From the NCBI GenBank assembly GCA_024695145.1, contig JAILIS010000032.1:62001-126000 (forward strand): a stretch of 64,000 nt of DNA. The letters are read 5' to 3'. Both the position numbers and the translations under genes were made by a program. The notes below the pieces were generated by a model, which was given only the letters and a program-made list of their open reading frames with translations, did no database searches and was not told the DNA's origin. Below, in pieces: positions 53,699-62,806 of the stretch (position 1 is its first letter; the number at the start of each line of letters is the position of its first letter). This DNA is from Lachnospiraceae bacterium (GTDB taxonomy: Bacteria > Bacillota > Clostridia > Lachnospirales > Lachnospiraceae).

Positions 53699-54203
53699 AA
53701 ACGGCGCTGTACAGGACAGGATGAGGGTCTCCTTTGACCTTGACGAAGTCCTGTTCGTTGATCCCGAAACACACAAGACCGAGCCGGCGCTTCCATTCCC
53801 GCTTCGGAAGATATACAAAGAAAGGCTGCGGCTTGGTACACCCGAGCTTATCAACTCTTTGCAGAAGATGGGCTATGAGGTATGGGTATACACATCATCT
53901 TTTAGAAGCGAAGCCTATATCAAAACGTTGTTTTTTTTCTACGGGGTCAGATTTGACGGTATAGTGAACGGGACGAGACACTTAAAAGAGGTGCAGAGGG
54001 ACAGGAAGACAATACTGCCCCAGAAGGTTCCGAGTCATTACAGGATATCCCTTCATGTGGATGACGAAAGTGTTATCTGCTCAAGGGGAAGGGAGTTCGG
54101 CTTCGAAGCGTTCCAGCTCGATGCGCAGGACGATGAATGGAAGGAAAAAGTTACAGCAAAGGCCGATGAGGTCAGAAGAAGGAGGGATTTATGCCAACAG
54201 TAG
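53685..54203 (+). CDS. Stand-alone HAD-like protein, paralogue of the upstream C-terminal domain
   Basis: 172 residues. Motif I SFDLDEVLF (near 17-25), then EVWVYTSSF, then YGVRFDGIVNGT and SLHVDDESV, each matching the same block of the upstream protein. GTG start at 53685 after GGCGGUAGAG; the ATG at 53721 is a possible shorter start. It overlaps the upstream gene by 14 bases and purE by 13, so it is tightly coupled to purine synthesis genes. Substrate not known; a nucleotide-metabolism phosphatase is inferred from context. Confidence 0.8.
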   Translation: MAKHENGAVQDRMRVSFDLDEVLFVDPETHKTEPALPFPLRKIYKERLRLGTPELINSLQKMGYEVWVYTSSFRSEAYIKTLFFFYGVRFDGIVNGTRHLKEVQRDRKTILPQKVPSHYRISLHVDDESVICSRGREFGFEAFQLDAQDDEWKEKVTAKADEVRRRRDLCQQ

Positions 54204-54697
54204 GAATAGTCATGGGATCGGATTCCGATATGAGTGTGATGAGTAAGGCTGCGGATATCCTAGAGAAGTTCGGCATTGACTACGAGATGAGGATCATATC
54301 CGCTCACAGGGAGCCGGATGTTTTTTTTGAATATGCAAAGAGTGCAAAGTCAGCCGGTATGAAGGTTATCATAGCGGGAGCCGGAATGGCCGCGCACCTG
54401 CCCGGAATGCTTGCGGCGATCTTTCCGCTTCCCGTCATCGGTATTCCGATGCACACAACATCGCTCGGCGGACGCGACAGCCTTTACTCGATAGTACAGA
54501 TGCCGTCCGGCATCCCGGTTGCGACGGTTGCCATAGGCGGCGGCGCCAATGCCGCACTTCTTGCCGCCCGGATGCTTGCGATCTCGGATCCCGACCTTCT
54601 TGAAAAGCTTGAGAAGTATTCTCTGGACATGAAAGAAGCCGTCATGGAAAAGGACAGGAAGCTTTCCGAGACGGGATACAAAAATTACGAAAAATAA
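54191..54697 (+). CDS. purE: N5-carboxyaminoimidazole ribonucleotide mutase
   Basis: 168 residues, class I PurE. VGIVMGSDSDMSVM at the N-terminus, then ISAHREPD, AGAGMAAHLPGM, GIPMHTTSLGGRDSLYSIVQMP and GGGANAALLAAR. It rearranges N5-CAIR to CAIR in purine synthesis. The start lies inside the end of the HAD gene, after AGAAGGAGGGAU. Confidence 0.95.
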   Translation: MPTVGIVMGSDSDMSVMSKAADILEKFGIDYEMRIISAHREPDVFFEYAKSAKSAGMKVIIAGAGMAAHLPGMLAAIFPLPVIGIPMHTTSLGGRDSLYSIVQMPSGIPVATVAIGGGANAALLAARMLAISDPDLLEKLEKYSLDMKEAVMEKDRKLSETGYKNYEK

Positions 54698-54716
54698 TCA
54701 GATAAAGGAGCATATT

Positions 54717-55742
54717 ATGGATTACAGATCATCGGGCGTTGATATTGAAGCCGGCTACAGATCGGTGGAACTCATAAAGGAATTCGTCAAAGAAACGCGA
54801 CGAAGTGAGGTCATAGGCGGTCTCGGGGGATTTGCAGGAGCCTTTTCAATGGCCGGGTTCAAAAATATGGAGGACCCCGTTCTCGTGTCCGGGACAGACG
54901 GATGCGGTACCAAGGTCAAGCTCGCATTTGTCATGGATAAACACGACACGATAGGGATAGATGCGGTCGCAATGTGCGTCAACGACATAATATGCGGCGG
55001 AGCTGAGCCTCTTTTCTTTCTTGACTATATAGCCTGCGGCAAAAATCGTCCCGAGAAGATCGCATCGATTGTAAAGGGTGTTGCAGAAGGCTGCAGGCAG
55101 GCGGGATGTGCACTTGTAGGCGGAGAGACCGCCGAGCATCCCGGACTGATGGAAGAGGATGAATATGATCTTGCCGGCTTTGCCGTAGGGATCGTGGATC
55201 GGGCAAAGATCATCGACGGAAGCACTCTTTGCGAAGGGAATGTACTTATCGGACTGGCATCCACCGGAGTTCATTCCAACGGATTTTCCCTTGTAAGAAA
55301 GATATTCGATATAACGCCGGAAGGTCTTGATACTTATGTGGATATGCTGTCCGACACGCTCGGCAATACACTGCTGGCGCCTACAAGGATATATGTGAAC
55401 GCGCTTAAAAGCGCCGCTGAGGCAGGCGTCGGGATCAAAGCATGCAGCCATATAACTGGCGGCGGATTTTACGAGAATGTGCCCCGTATGTTAAAGGACG
55501 GCACCCATGCGGTCATCAGAAAAGATTCATATGAGATCCCGCCGATATTCAAACTGATGAAAGAAAAAGGCGGACTTGATGAGGACATGATGTACAACAC
55601 GTTCAACATGGGGATCGGGATGGTTACGGCCGTATCTTCGGGCGATGTGAAAAAAGCCGTCGAAGCCTTCACGGCTGCAGGAGACAGGGCATACATCATC
55701 GGTGAGATCAAAGCCGGAGAAAAGGGAGTGACGCTGTTATGA
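54717..55742 (+). CDS. purM: Phosphoribosylformylglycinamidine cyclo-ligase
   Basis: 341 residues. N-terminal SSGVDIEAG, then GGFAGAF, SGTDGCGTKVKLA, GIDAVAMCVNDIICGGAEPLFFLDY and LVGGETAEHPG. It makes AIR with ATP. The start follows AAAGGAGCAUAUU, 19 bases after purE. Its stop overlaps the purN start by four bases (ATGA). Confidence 0.96.
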   Translation: MDYRSSGVDIEAGYRSVELIKEFVKETRRSEVIGGLGGFAGAFSMAGFKNMEDPVLVSGTDGCGTKVKLAFVMDKHDTIGIDAVAMCVNDIICGGAEPLFFLDYIACGKNRPEKIASIVKGVAEGCRQAGCALVGGETAEHPGLMEEDEYDLAGFAVGIVDRAKIIDGSTLCEGNVLIGLASTGVHSNGFSLVRKIFDITPEGLDTYVDMLSDTLGNTLLAPTRIYVNALKSAAEAGVGIKACSHITGGGFYENVPRMLKDGTHAVIRKDSYEIPPIFKLMKEKGGLDEDMMYNTFNMGIGMVTAVSSGDVKKAVEAFTAAGDRAYIIGEIKAGEKGVTLL

Positions 55743-56341
55743 AGATAGCGGTACTGGTCAGCGGCGGCGGAACAAATCTTCAGGCGATAATAGATGCCGT
55801 AAAAGAACGAAGACTTACAGGTGTATCGATAGAGGTTGTCGTATCAAACAAAGAGGATGCGTTCGCACTGACGAGGGCAGCCGATAACGGTATACCCGGA
55901 GTATGCATCCGGCCGAAGGATTATCCCGACAAGGATGCATACGGGAACTATCTTGCCGGATTCTTAAGGGATTATGAGATCGATCTTGTCGTTCTTGCGG
56001 GATTTCTAGTAGTGCTGCCGAAGAATTTCATAGAAGCGTTTGCGGGAAAGATAATAAACATTCACCCGTCACTGATACCGTCATTTTGCGGCGACGGATA
56101 CTACGGGCTGAGAGTTCATGAAGCGGCTCTTCGCCGCGGGGTAAAAGTGACCGGAGCTACCGTTCACTATGTTGATGAGGGGACTGATACAGGACCCATA
56201 ATCGCGCAGAAGGCGGTATATGTCGAGGAGGGAGATACTCCCGAGACTCTGCAGAAGCGCGTGATGGAACAGGCGGAGTGGGTCATACTTCCGCGCGCGA
56301 TACAGATGATCGCATCATCGCTTGAATCTTTTCGCGCCTGA
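55739..56341 (+). CDS. purN: Phosphoribosylglycinamide formyltransferase
   Basis: 200 residues. IAVLVSGGGTNLQAIIDA, VVLAGFLVVLP, INIHPSLIPSFCG and ATVHYVDEGTDTGPII, the last three with the catalytic Asn, His and Asp. It transfers formyl from 10-formyl-THF to GAR. Last gene of the plus-strand nucleotide cluster. The 3' end overlaps the convergent zinc-ribbon gene by 27 bases. Confidence 0.95.
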   Translation: MKIAVLVSGGGTNLQAIIDAVKERRLTGVSIEVVVSNKEDAFALTRAADNGIPGVCIRPKDYPDKDAYGNYLAGFLRDYEIDLVVLAGFLVVLPKNFIEAFAGKIINIHPSLIPSFCGDGYYGLRVHEAALRRGVKVTGATVHYVDEGTDTGPIIAQKAVYVEEGDTPETLQKRVMEQAEWVILPRAIQMIASSLESFRA

Positions 56342-56770
56342 TTCGCCGGCTTTTCCGAGGCCGTAGCCCGCAAGGCCTGATCTGTGGGAAGCGGCCTTTT
56401 CGCTGTTCTGACGCTGCGCCACGATCTTTTCACAGGCCGCACAGTATCGTCCGCTTCTGATCGGAGCCCTGCATATCTCACATGAGAGCATGACACTGGA
56501 GTTCTCTGCGATCTCGATCCGTTCTTCTTTGAGAAACTGACGTATCGTATCCATGGCGACTCCGGTTGCCTGGTGCACCTGAGACTGTGTGGCGCCTCTG
56601 TTTACTTCGAGATAGTTGCGGACAACACCGAAATCATCATACATGATATATCCGCATTCCCTGCATTTGTATTCACCCACACCTTTATACTCGGGATTTG
56701 CCGCCCCGCACTTTTCGCATGTACGGGGAATGTGAATGTTTTTTGAAAGAAGCAGATTTTCTTCGTTCAT
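56315..56770 (-). CDS. Zinc-ribbon and HTH protein, YvyF/flagellar-operon type
   Basis: 151 residues. Zinc ribbon CEKCGAANP...CRECG (18-41), a winged-helix/MerR-like HTH (GATQSQVHQATGVAMDTIR, about 58-80), a second Cys pair CEICRAP...CAACE, and a basic Gly/Lys tail. It resembles the YvyF-type zinc-ribbon/HTH proteins of flagellar operons; no flagellar genes are near. Its ATG overlaps the purD stop by four bases, so it is coupled to purD and the diguanylate cyclase gene. The assignment is moderate. Confidence 0.8.
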   Translation of the reverse strand: MNEENLLLSKNIHIPRTCEKCGAANPEYKGVGEYKCRECGYIMYDDFGVVRNYLEVNRGATQSQVHQATGVAMDTIRQFLKEERIEIAENSSVMLSCEICRAPIRSGRYCAACEKIVAQRQNSEKAASHRSGLAGYGLGKAGESGAKRFKR

Positions 56771-58032
56771 TTCACACTACCTGCAATATCATTACGCATG
56801 TATTTGTTTTCAAAGTTTATCCATTTTGTCGCTTCATATGCTTTGCTTCTGGCTTCGGGAATGCTGCGGCCAAGGGCGGTTATTCCAAGCACCCTGCCTC
56901 CGTTTGTTACGATCTTATCTCCGTCAAATTTTGTTCCGGCGTGGAAGCAGAAATAATCGTCTTTTCCCTCGAACGCCTCAAAACCGGTGATCGGAAATCC
57001 CTTCTCATAATGCTCGGGATATCCGTCGCTGGCAAGAACGACACATACCGCGGCATCTTCCGAGAATTCAAGATCAGTTTTGTCGAGCGTTCCGTCTATG
57101 CACGCGTTCATGACCGTTATGATATCGTTCTTCATCCGGGGCAGTACCACCTGTGCTTCGGGATCACCAAACCGGGCATTGTATTCAAGAACCTTCGGGC
57201 CTTCGTCTGTCAGCATGAGACCGAAGAAGATAACACCGCGATACGGCCTTCCTTCGGCGGCCATCGCATCAACGGTAGCTTGATAAATATGGCTTTGGCA
57301 GAAATCATCGATCTCCTTCGTGTAGAACGGTGACGGAGAAAAGTTCCCCATTCCTCCCGTATTGAGTCCTTCATCATTGTCCTTTGCCCTTTTGTGGTCC
57401 TGGGCTGATGACATTGTTTTGATGGTAGTACCGTCCACAAAAGACAGTACCGAGACTTCACGTCCGGTCATGAACTGTTCTATGACTACCCTGTTACCGC
57501 TTTTGCCGAACTTTTTATCAACCATTATGGTTTGGATGCCTTCCCTGGCCTCTTCCAAGGTATTGCATATAAGAACACCTTTTCCGAGGGCGAGACCGTC
57601 CGCCTTGAGGACTATCGGCATCTTTGCCGTCTCGAGATAGGACAGCGCATCCTTTGGATCATCAAAGCATTCATATGCTGCGGTGGGAATGCCGTATTTT
57701 TTCATAAGATCCTTGGAAAAGGCCTTGCTGCCTTCAAGCACCGCAGCCTTCTTATCAGGTCCGAACGTCCTGATCCCGCGCGCGCAAAAGACGTCGACGA
57801 TCCCGCCGACCAGCGGATCATCGGGTCCGATTATGGCGAGGTCGATCTTATTTTCCACAGCAAAATCAGCCAGAGCGTCAAATTCCATCACACCTATCGG
57901 GACGATCTCGTCAATCTTCGCAATACCGGCATTACCGGGAGCACAGTAAATCTTATCGACCTGAGGGGATCTTGCCACTGCAGAAGCTATGGCATGTTCC
58001 CGGCCGCCTCCTCCGACTATAAGAACTTTCAT
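56767..58032 (-). CDS. purD: Phosphoribosylamine-glycine ligase
   Basis: 421 residues. GGGGREHAIASAVA (N-terminal Rossmann), GPDDPLVGGIVD, ATP-grasp segments SKDLMKKYGIPTAAY and LKADGLALGKGV, then GGMGNFSP and EYNARFGDPEAQVVLP. It makes GAR in purine synthesis. It lies on the opposite strand to purE, purM and purN. Its start overlaps the stop of the upstream diguanylate cyclase gene by four bases. Confidence 0.96.
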   Translation of the reverse strand: MKVLIVGGGGREHAIASAVARSPQVDKIYCAPGNAGIAKIDEIVPIGVMEFDALADFAVENKIDLAIIGPDDPLVGGIVDVFCARGIRTFGPDKKAAVLEGSKAFSKDLMKKYGIPTAAYECFDDPKDALSYLETAKMPIVLKADGLALGKGVLICNTLEEAREGIQTIMVDKKFGKSGNRVVIEQFMTGREVSVLSFVDGTTIKTMSSAQDHKRAKDNDEGLNTGGMGNFSPSPFYTKEIDDFCQSHIYQATVDAMAAEGRPYRGVIFFGLMLTDEGPKVLEYNARFGDPEAQVVLPRMKNDIITVMNACIDGTLDKTDLEFSEDAAVCVVLASDGYPEHYEKGFPITGFEAFEGKDDYFCFHAGTKFDGDKIVTNGGRVLGITALGRSIPEARSKAYEATKWINFENKYMRNDIAGSVK

Positions 58033-60092
58033 GATCTATCCTCCTTGAGTCTGCGTTTATTTTCATACATGGCATTATCAGCCCGTTCAAATACTTCCGA
58101 TACTTTCGCATCATCTTTGGGAATGTACTCCGACATACCTGATGCTATGACCGGGCCGGAACCGTCAGCCAGATTGTCCTTAATCTGCTTTTGAAGGCGG
58201 TTCATCAGCTGTTCCCGCATGCTGTAGTCATCTCCGCGTAAAAAGATCAGGAACTCGTCGCCTCCGATACGGAATACGGGACTGTGATCAAAGATATCAC
58301 ACAGGAGCTTGGCCGCGGATCTGATATAATCGTCGCCGGCTTTGTGACCTTTTGTATCATTTACTTTTTTGAGATCATTGATGTCACAGACCGCGATCGC
58401 AAACGGAAGATAGTCCATTCCGTTGTCAATGTTGGACTGCACTGATTTTTCGAGTTCAATGTATGCGGTCTTGTTTTTTGTTCCGGTAAGTTCATCGCGC
58501 CTTGCCAGTTCCTTCTCCGTGTTCAGAGCCTTTAGATGCTCCTTTTCCTTGCTGACTTCATCATCGATGTTCTCGACGCCGATTATGAAGTGAAGCTGAT
58601 CACTTGATCTTCTGGCAGAGAGTCTTATGTGCTCCGATCTGCCGTCAACAAATATGCGATATTCGACCGAGAACTCCTTCCTGTCATCAAGAGCGGAAAG
58701 AAGCCTGTCTTTATCAATAACGTTAAGCATCCGGTCAACATCACGCGGATGAATGATCTGGGGGATGTTCTTCTTAGCTTCCTCAAAAAAGTCATCCCCG
58801 GTCTGTGCTATCTCAAGCTGGCCGTACAGATTCTGGGAGGTATAGGATACATAATGTCCTTTTTCGATATTTACGTAATAGATATTATCATAGTTGGAAG
58901 CGAGGCTTTCGGCGATCTGGCCGAAGGTGATGTGCTTTTTACGGTCATCACGGAAGGCCTTTTCGGCAGCGATCTCTTCTTCGATGTCCTTGACGCATAC
59001 AAGGAAGTGTTTCTCATCTTTGGCGAGCATCAGGGTGAATCTGAAGTAACGGGGCTCGCCTTTGACCATTATCCTGTACATATATGAGAAGGAATTACGG
59101 CCTTCGAGGTTTTTAAGCATAACATCTTTGTAGTAAAAACTCTCGGCGTACTCCCTGTCATCCGGATGGGCAAATCTGTGAGCGTTGGCCCGGGTCTCCG
59201 TGTAAAAGTTTTCACAGTATTTCGGGACCTTCAGGGCTTCATATTCTTTGCTTGCGGAGAATTCCCGGTATTTTCCTGTCTCTATGTCGATATAGTAGAT
59301 GGCCTCGTAGTCCTCGGCAAGACTTTCCGCTATATTGTTGTAGATCTCTTTCTCGTAACGGGCCTTTTCCGTCATCTTGCGCTCAAGTTCCGCTTTTCTT
59401 GTGACGACATTGAGCTTCGTATTCATCTCCATCCGCTCGTCTTCCTCGACAAAAACATGGATCAGACTGATGGAGATGATCAGACCGATCGCATAGAACG
59501 GAAGGAGGGGGTACATGGTCTGAAGCATGATAAGTACCGCCATTGTCACCCCGGAAATGCTCACGGCCCTGTAATGGATCGCATCCTTCCCGGACGATCT
59601 TGTCGAAACGATAAAGGAATATATTGAAAGGACCAGATGAAGCAGAAACAGTATTGCGAATAATAAATATCTTATATAGCTCGGGACATATCCTACAGAG
59701 CTTCTGAATTCAAAGATCACGGGATGGAAGAAGTTTATGACAAGACTCAATACGACAAGCGCGAGTATTGCCCACCCGGTATATATGAGGCTGTTGCTTT
59801 TCGCCCCCTTTCTGTCAATATATTCCACAACAAATTTGGTCCATACCAGTACGGACAGCGCCATTGACAGAAAATAGAGCACGGTATCGGCATATAGCAG
59901 ATACACCATGTGAAAAGAATCCAGGATCCCCCACAGGACATCGGTTATAAAATAGACGGTAATGATAAGCAGGAACTGCCTGTACCGCCGGATATACGAC
60001 ACCTCTATATCGGATCCCCTCTGTCTTAAGATCCTGTTGTTGATTATAAGATGGAGAATAAGAGACAGTAATCCAAAGCCTGAATAATACAT
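58029..60092 (-). CDS. Membrane diguanylate cyclase with two PAS-like domains
   Basis: 687 residues. About seven membrane helices (1-215), a coiled linker (225-260), two PAS-like repeats with matching blocks (IAESLAEDYEAIYYIDIETG and IAESLASNYDNIYYVNIEKG, near 260-385 and 390-515), then a GGDEF domain with RIGGDEFLIF. The active site is intact, so it should make c-di-GMP. No clear inhibitory RxxD motif is seen just before GGDEF. The ATG follows a GGGGGGAAUGA site. It is translationally coupled to purD. Confidence 0.93.
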   Translation of the reverse strand: MYYSGFGLLSLILHLIINNRILRQRGSDIEVSYIRRYRQFLLIITVYFITDVLWGILDSFHMVYLLYADTVLYFLSMALSVLVWTKFVVEYIDRKGAKSNSLIYTGWAILALVVLSLVINFFHPVIFEFRSSVGYVPSYIRYLLFAILFLLHLVLSIYSFIVSTRSSGKDAIHYRAVSISGVTMAVLIMLQTMYPLLPFYAIGLIISISLIHVFVEEDERMEMNTKLNVVTRKAELERKMTEKARYEKEIYNNIAESLAEDYEAIYYIDIETGKYREFSASKEYEALKVPKYCENFYTETRANAHRFAHPDDREYAESFYYKDVMLKNLEGRNSFSYMYRIMVKGEPRYFRFTLMLAKDEKHFLVCVKDIEEEIAAEKAFRDDRKKHITFGQIAESLASNYDNIYYVNIEKGHYVSYTSQNLYGQLEIAQTGDDFFEEAKKNIPQIIHPRDVDRMLNVIDKDRLLSALDDRKEFSVEYRIFVDGRSEHIRLSARRSSDQLHFIIGVENIDDEVSKEKEHLKALNTEKELARRDELTGTKNKTAYIELEKSVQSNIDNGMDYLPFAIAVCDINDLKKVNDTKGHKAGDDYIRSAAKLLCDIFDHSPVFRIGGDEFLIFLRGDDYSMREQLMNRLQKQIKDNLADGSGPVIASGMSEYIPKDDAKVSEVFERADNAMYENKRRLKEDRS

Positions 60093-60128
60093 TTGGTTTC
60101 ATTCCCCCCTGATGTGTGGCTGAATGAT

Positions 60129-60137
60129 ATTATACCA
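60129..60137 (-). promoter_or_regulatory. Extended -10 promoter of the diguanylate cyclase/purD genes
   Basis: On the minus strand TGG-TATAAT (60137-60129), about 36 bases before the ATG at 60092. Confidence 0.65.
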
Positions 60138-60194
60138 AAAACCCGCGGATTATGCATCATGATATTATCAAGGAAATGAAAAATGTATTTTGAG

Positions 60195-60223
60195 TTGACA
60201 TAATTTGTATTTAAATGTATTAT
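60195..60223 (+). promoter_or_regulatory. Strong sigma-A promoter of the wall-hydrolase gene
   Basis: Perfect TTGACA (60195-60200), 17-base spacer, TATTAT (60218-60223). Leader to the ATG at 60315 is about 85 bases. Confidence 0.75.
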
Positions 60224-60238
60224 TATAGTAAGTGCCGT

Positions 60239-60259
60239 TATTGACTTGGGGAGTCAATA
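60239..60259 (+). repeat. Hairpin at the 5' end of the wall-hydrolase leader
   Basis: TATTGACT (60239-60246) and AGTCAATA (60252-60259) pair perfectly around TGGGG. It lies about ten bases after the predicted start of transcription, so it would be the 5' hairpin of the message, and could also be an operator. Confidence 0.6.
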
Positions 60260-60314
60260 TGACATTGATAAGGGAAAAAAGGGAAACAATATACTTAAAG
60301 GGGATAGGTATATT

Positions 60315-62777
60315 ATGAAACGCAGCATTTTTGTCGGGCCGGCAGCTGCAATACTCCTTATTTGTATTGCAGCACTTTTCCCGACAGAAGCAAACGGTGC
60401 AACGGTTTCGGCCGGCACGGTCAAAGTCAAGAGCGGAAATGTCAGGTCTTCGGCAAATACAAGATCTACTGTATCCTTCTGCGTCGCCTCGGGGGACGAG
60501 GTGGCTATTCTCGGAGAAGAAAAGGGCAAAGACGGTAACACATGGTATAAAGTATCCGTGGGAACATCCGTCGGATTTATCCGCTCCGATCTGATCACCA
60601 AATCCGATAAAAAAGTCAAAGTAAACGATTCGCTTGTGAAGAACTCACAGGCTTCTTCGAATGTAAAATCAGCCGCCGCAGCGGAAGTCGACAAAACTTC
60701 CGCTAAAACGGCAGGAGATACAGCCGTCGGTACAGCGGCATCCGGATCAACCGGTACGGTCAAGGGCACCTCCGTGAGGATGCGCAAGAACGCTTCGGTT
60801 ACTTCCGGGATCGTTACGACGCTCAATCCCGGAGATAAGATCTCGATCATCGCGGAAGGCAAGGCAACGGATGGCAACGTCTGGTACCAGGTCAGGATGG
60901 GAGATATGACCGGGTTCATCAGAAGCGATCTGGTCATAAAAGAAAAAAGCGCCGAACCGGCTGCTGCTTCAACCACTGCAGCGGTCACAACAACGGAAAC
61001 ATCTTCCGTTTCGAACAAAACGGGGGAAGGTGTTGTCAAGGGGGTAAACGTCAGGATAAGGAGCAGTGCATCTACTGCCTCCGACATCCTGGCATCGGTG
61101 AATTCGGGATGCAAACTGAAGCTTACCGGAGTGGAGAAGGCACCCGACAGGACATGGGTAAAAGTCGAGACGAACGTTGACGGTAAAAACATCACCGGAT
61201 ATATTGCGAGAGACTTTATCACTTTGACCGGAGTAGTTAATAATGACGAGCCCACGAAGCCCGTCGCGGCTCCGGCCCCGAAAACCACTGCGGTAGCCGG
61301 GGTAAGGAATGATTCCGATCAGGCTTCCATAAAAGGCGTGGGAGTACGTATAAGGCAGGTACCCGTGGACGGTGACGTGGTCTGCCAGCTCTCATCGGGA
61401 CATCCGCTGAAGATCCTCGGCGAGAAAACCGGAAATGACGGTCACACCTGGTACCAGGTGTCTTTTTCGTATTTAGGAAGCGACCGCGAAGGGTTTGTCA
61501 GGTCCGATCTCGTAACACGTGCGGAAGGAGCCGTGGGGGACGCTCCGGTCGGCAGCGAGGACTTTGAAAGGTCCATAGCGGAACTTCCGGAAGGATACAA
61601 GAATTCACTGCGCGCCATCCATGCAAAGCATCCCCAGTGGAGATTTGAGGCCGTGAACACGAACCTTGAATGGTCCGCAGCCCTTGCAGCCGAATCCTCG
61701 GTAGGAAAGAATCTTGTTTCCAAGAACTCCATAGCATCATGGAAATCAACGGCTCCGCAGGCATATAATCAGACGACCAACGAATGGTATACGTTTGACG
61801 GCGGAAGCTGGGCATCGGCTTCGCCCGAACTTATCGCATACTATATGGATCCGCGAAACTTCCTGAACGAGAGCGGCATCTACATGTTTGAAAAACTGGA
61901 TTATTCCGAGACACAGACTACCGCGAGCGTGTCAACGATGCTTGCCGGAACGTTCATGAGCGGAGATTTTATCGATACCGACGGACAGAATATCAACTAT
62001 GCCGAACTGTTCAAGAATGTCGGAAGCGCTACGGGAGTAAGCCCTTACCTCATAGCCGGAAGAGCGCTTCAGGAGCAGGGTATAAACGGCACGAGCCAGA
62101 GTATATCCGGTACAGTTCCCGGATATGAGGGATATTTCAATTACTTTAATGTGGGTGCTTACGCGTACGGCGGAAGGACCGCCCCGATAAACGGCCTTAT
62201 ATACGCCATGGGTTCCGATGAGAATTACGGACGTCCATGGAATTCGAGAGCAAAGGCGATATACGGCGGTGCGAAGTATCTTGCCGACAAATACGTGCTT
62301 AAGGGACAGAACACTCTCTATTTCCAAAAATTCAATGTTGTCAATTACGAGAACACATTGTATTCTCATCAGTATATGTCAAACATACAGGCGGCATCAT
62401 CCGAAAGCTCGAGACTGCAGCTTGCATACCTCGGAGACGACGAGGTGCTGACTTTCAGGATACCGTATTACAAAAACATGCCTGAGAGCGCATGCGCAAA
62501 GCCCGTTTCGGATTCCAACCCGAACACATACCTCGCATCACTTTCCGTCAGCGGATACGAGCTTATGCCTGCATTTTCCGGAGTTACCGAGAACTATGTG
62601 GTAACCGTGGATCCCGGCCAGGAGACGGTCGAGATAAACGCTTCGGCGGTATGTCCGTCATCATCGGTCGGAGGAGTCGGAGTATTTCCGATCGAGCCCG
62701 GGACCAATACGCTGTACGTAGGCTGCAAGGCCCAGAACGGCGCGGTCAAAGCATATACGATAACAGTGAACCGGTAG
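60315..62777 (+). CDS. SH3-repeat N-acetylglucosaminidase (cell wall hydrolase)
   Basis: 820 residues. Signal peptide (1-30, ending near NGA), then four bacterial SH3 repeats (about 33-105, 155-220, 255-320 and 345-415; each with VRxR or VRMR and a GFIRSDLV-like end) separated by Ala/Thr-rich linkers. A glucosaminidase domain follows (about 445-720; YYMDPRNFLNESGIYMFE, ALQEQGINGTSQ with the likely catalytic Glu), then a C-terminal beta-sandwich (cadherin-like). It should cut glycan strands of peptidoglycan. The ATG is chosen from the signal peptide; only GGGGAUAGG precedes it. Confidence 0.9.
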   Translation: MKRSIFVGPAAAILLICIAALFPTEANGATVSAGTVKVKSGNVRSSANTRSTVSFCVASGDEVAILGEEKGKDGNTWYKVSVGTSVGFIRSDLITKSDKKVKVNDSLVKNSQASSNVKSAAAAEVDKTSAKTAGDTAVGTAASGSTGTVKGTSVRMRKNASVTSGIVTTLNPGDKISIIAEGKATDGNVWYQVRMGDMTGFIRSDLVIKEKSAEPAAASTTAAVTTTETSSVSNKTGEGVVKGVNVRIRSSASTASDILASVNSGCKLKLTGVEKAPDRTWVKVETNVDGKNITGYIARDFITLTGVVNNDEPTKPVAAPAPKTTAVAGVRNDSDQASIKGVGVRIRQVPVDGDVVCQLSSGHPLKILGEKTGNDGHTWYQVSFSYLGSDREGFVRSDLVTRAEGAVGDAPVGSEDFERSIAELPEGYKNSLRAIHAKHPQWRFEAVNTNLEWSAALAAESSVGKNLVSKNSIASWKSTAPQAYNQTTNEWYTFDGGSWASASPELIAYYMDPRNFLNESGIYMFEKLDYSETQTTASVSTMLAGTFMSGDFIDTDGQNINYAELFKNVGSATGVSPYLIAGRALQEQGINGTSQSISGTVPGYEGYFNYFNVGAYAYGGRTAPINGLIYAMGSDENYGRPWNSRAKAIYGGAKYLADKYVLKGQNTLYFQKFNVVNYENTLYSHQYMSNIQAASSESSRLQLAYLGDDEVLTFRIPYYKNMPESACAKPVSDSNPNTYLASLSVSGYELMPAFSGVTENYVVTVDPGQETVEINASAVCPSSSVGGVGVFPIEPGTNTLYVGCKAQNGAVKAYTITVNR

Positions 62778-62806
62778 TATTTTCTTATTCAAAAGGAAGG
62801 CACGAT

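Noticed and set aside
60254..61288. Long antisense open frame over the SH3 repeats
   Set aside because: 344 codons, but it arises from the Ala/Thr/Ser-rich linkers and repeat codons of the sense gene. No ribosome binding site or family match.
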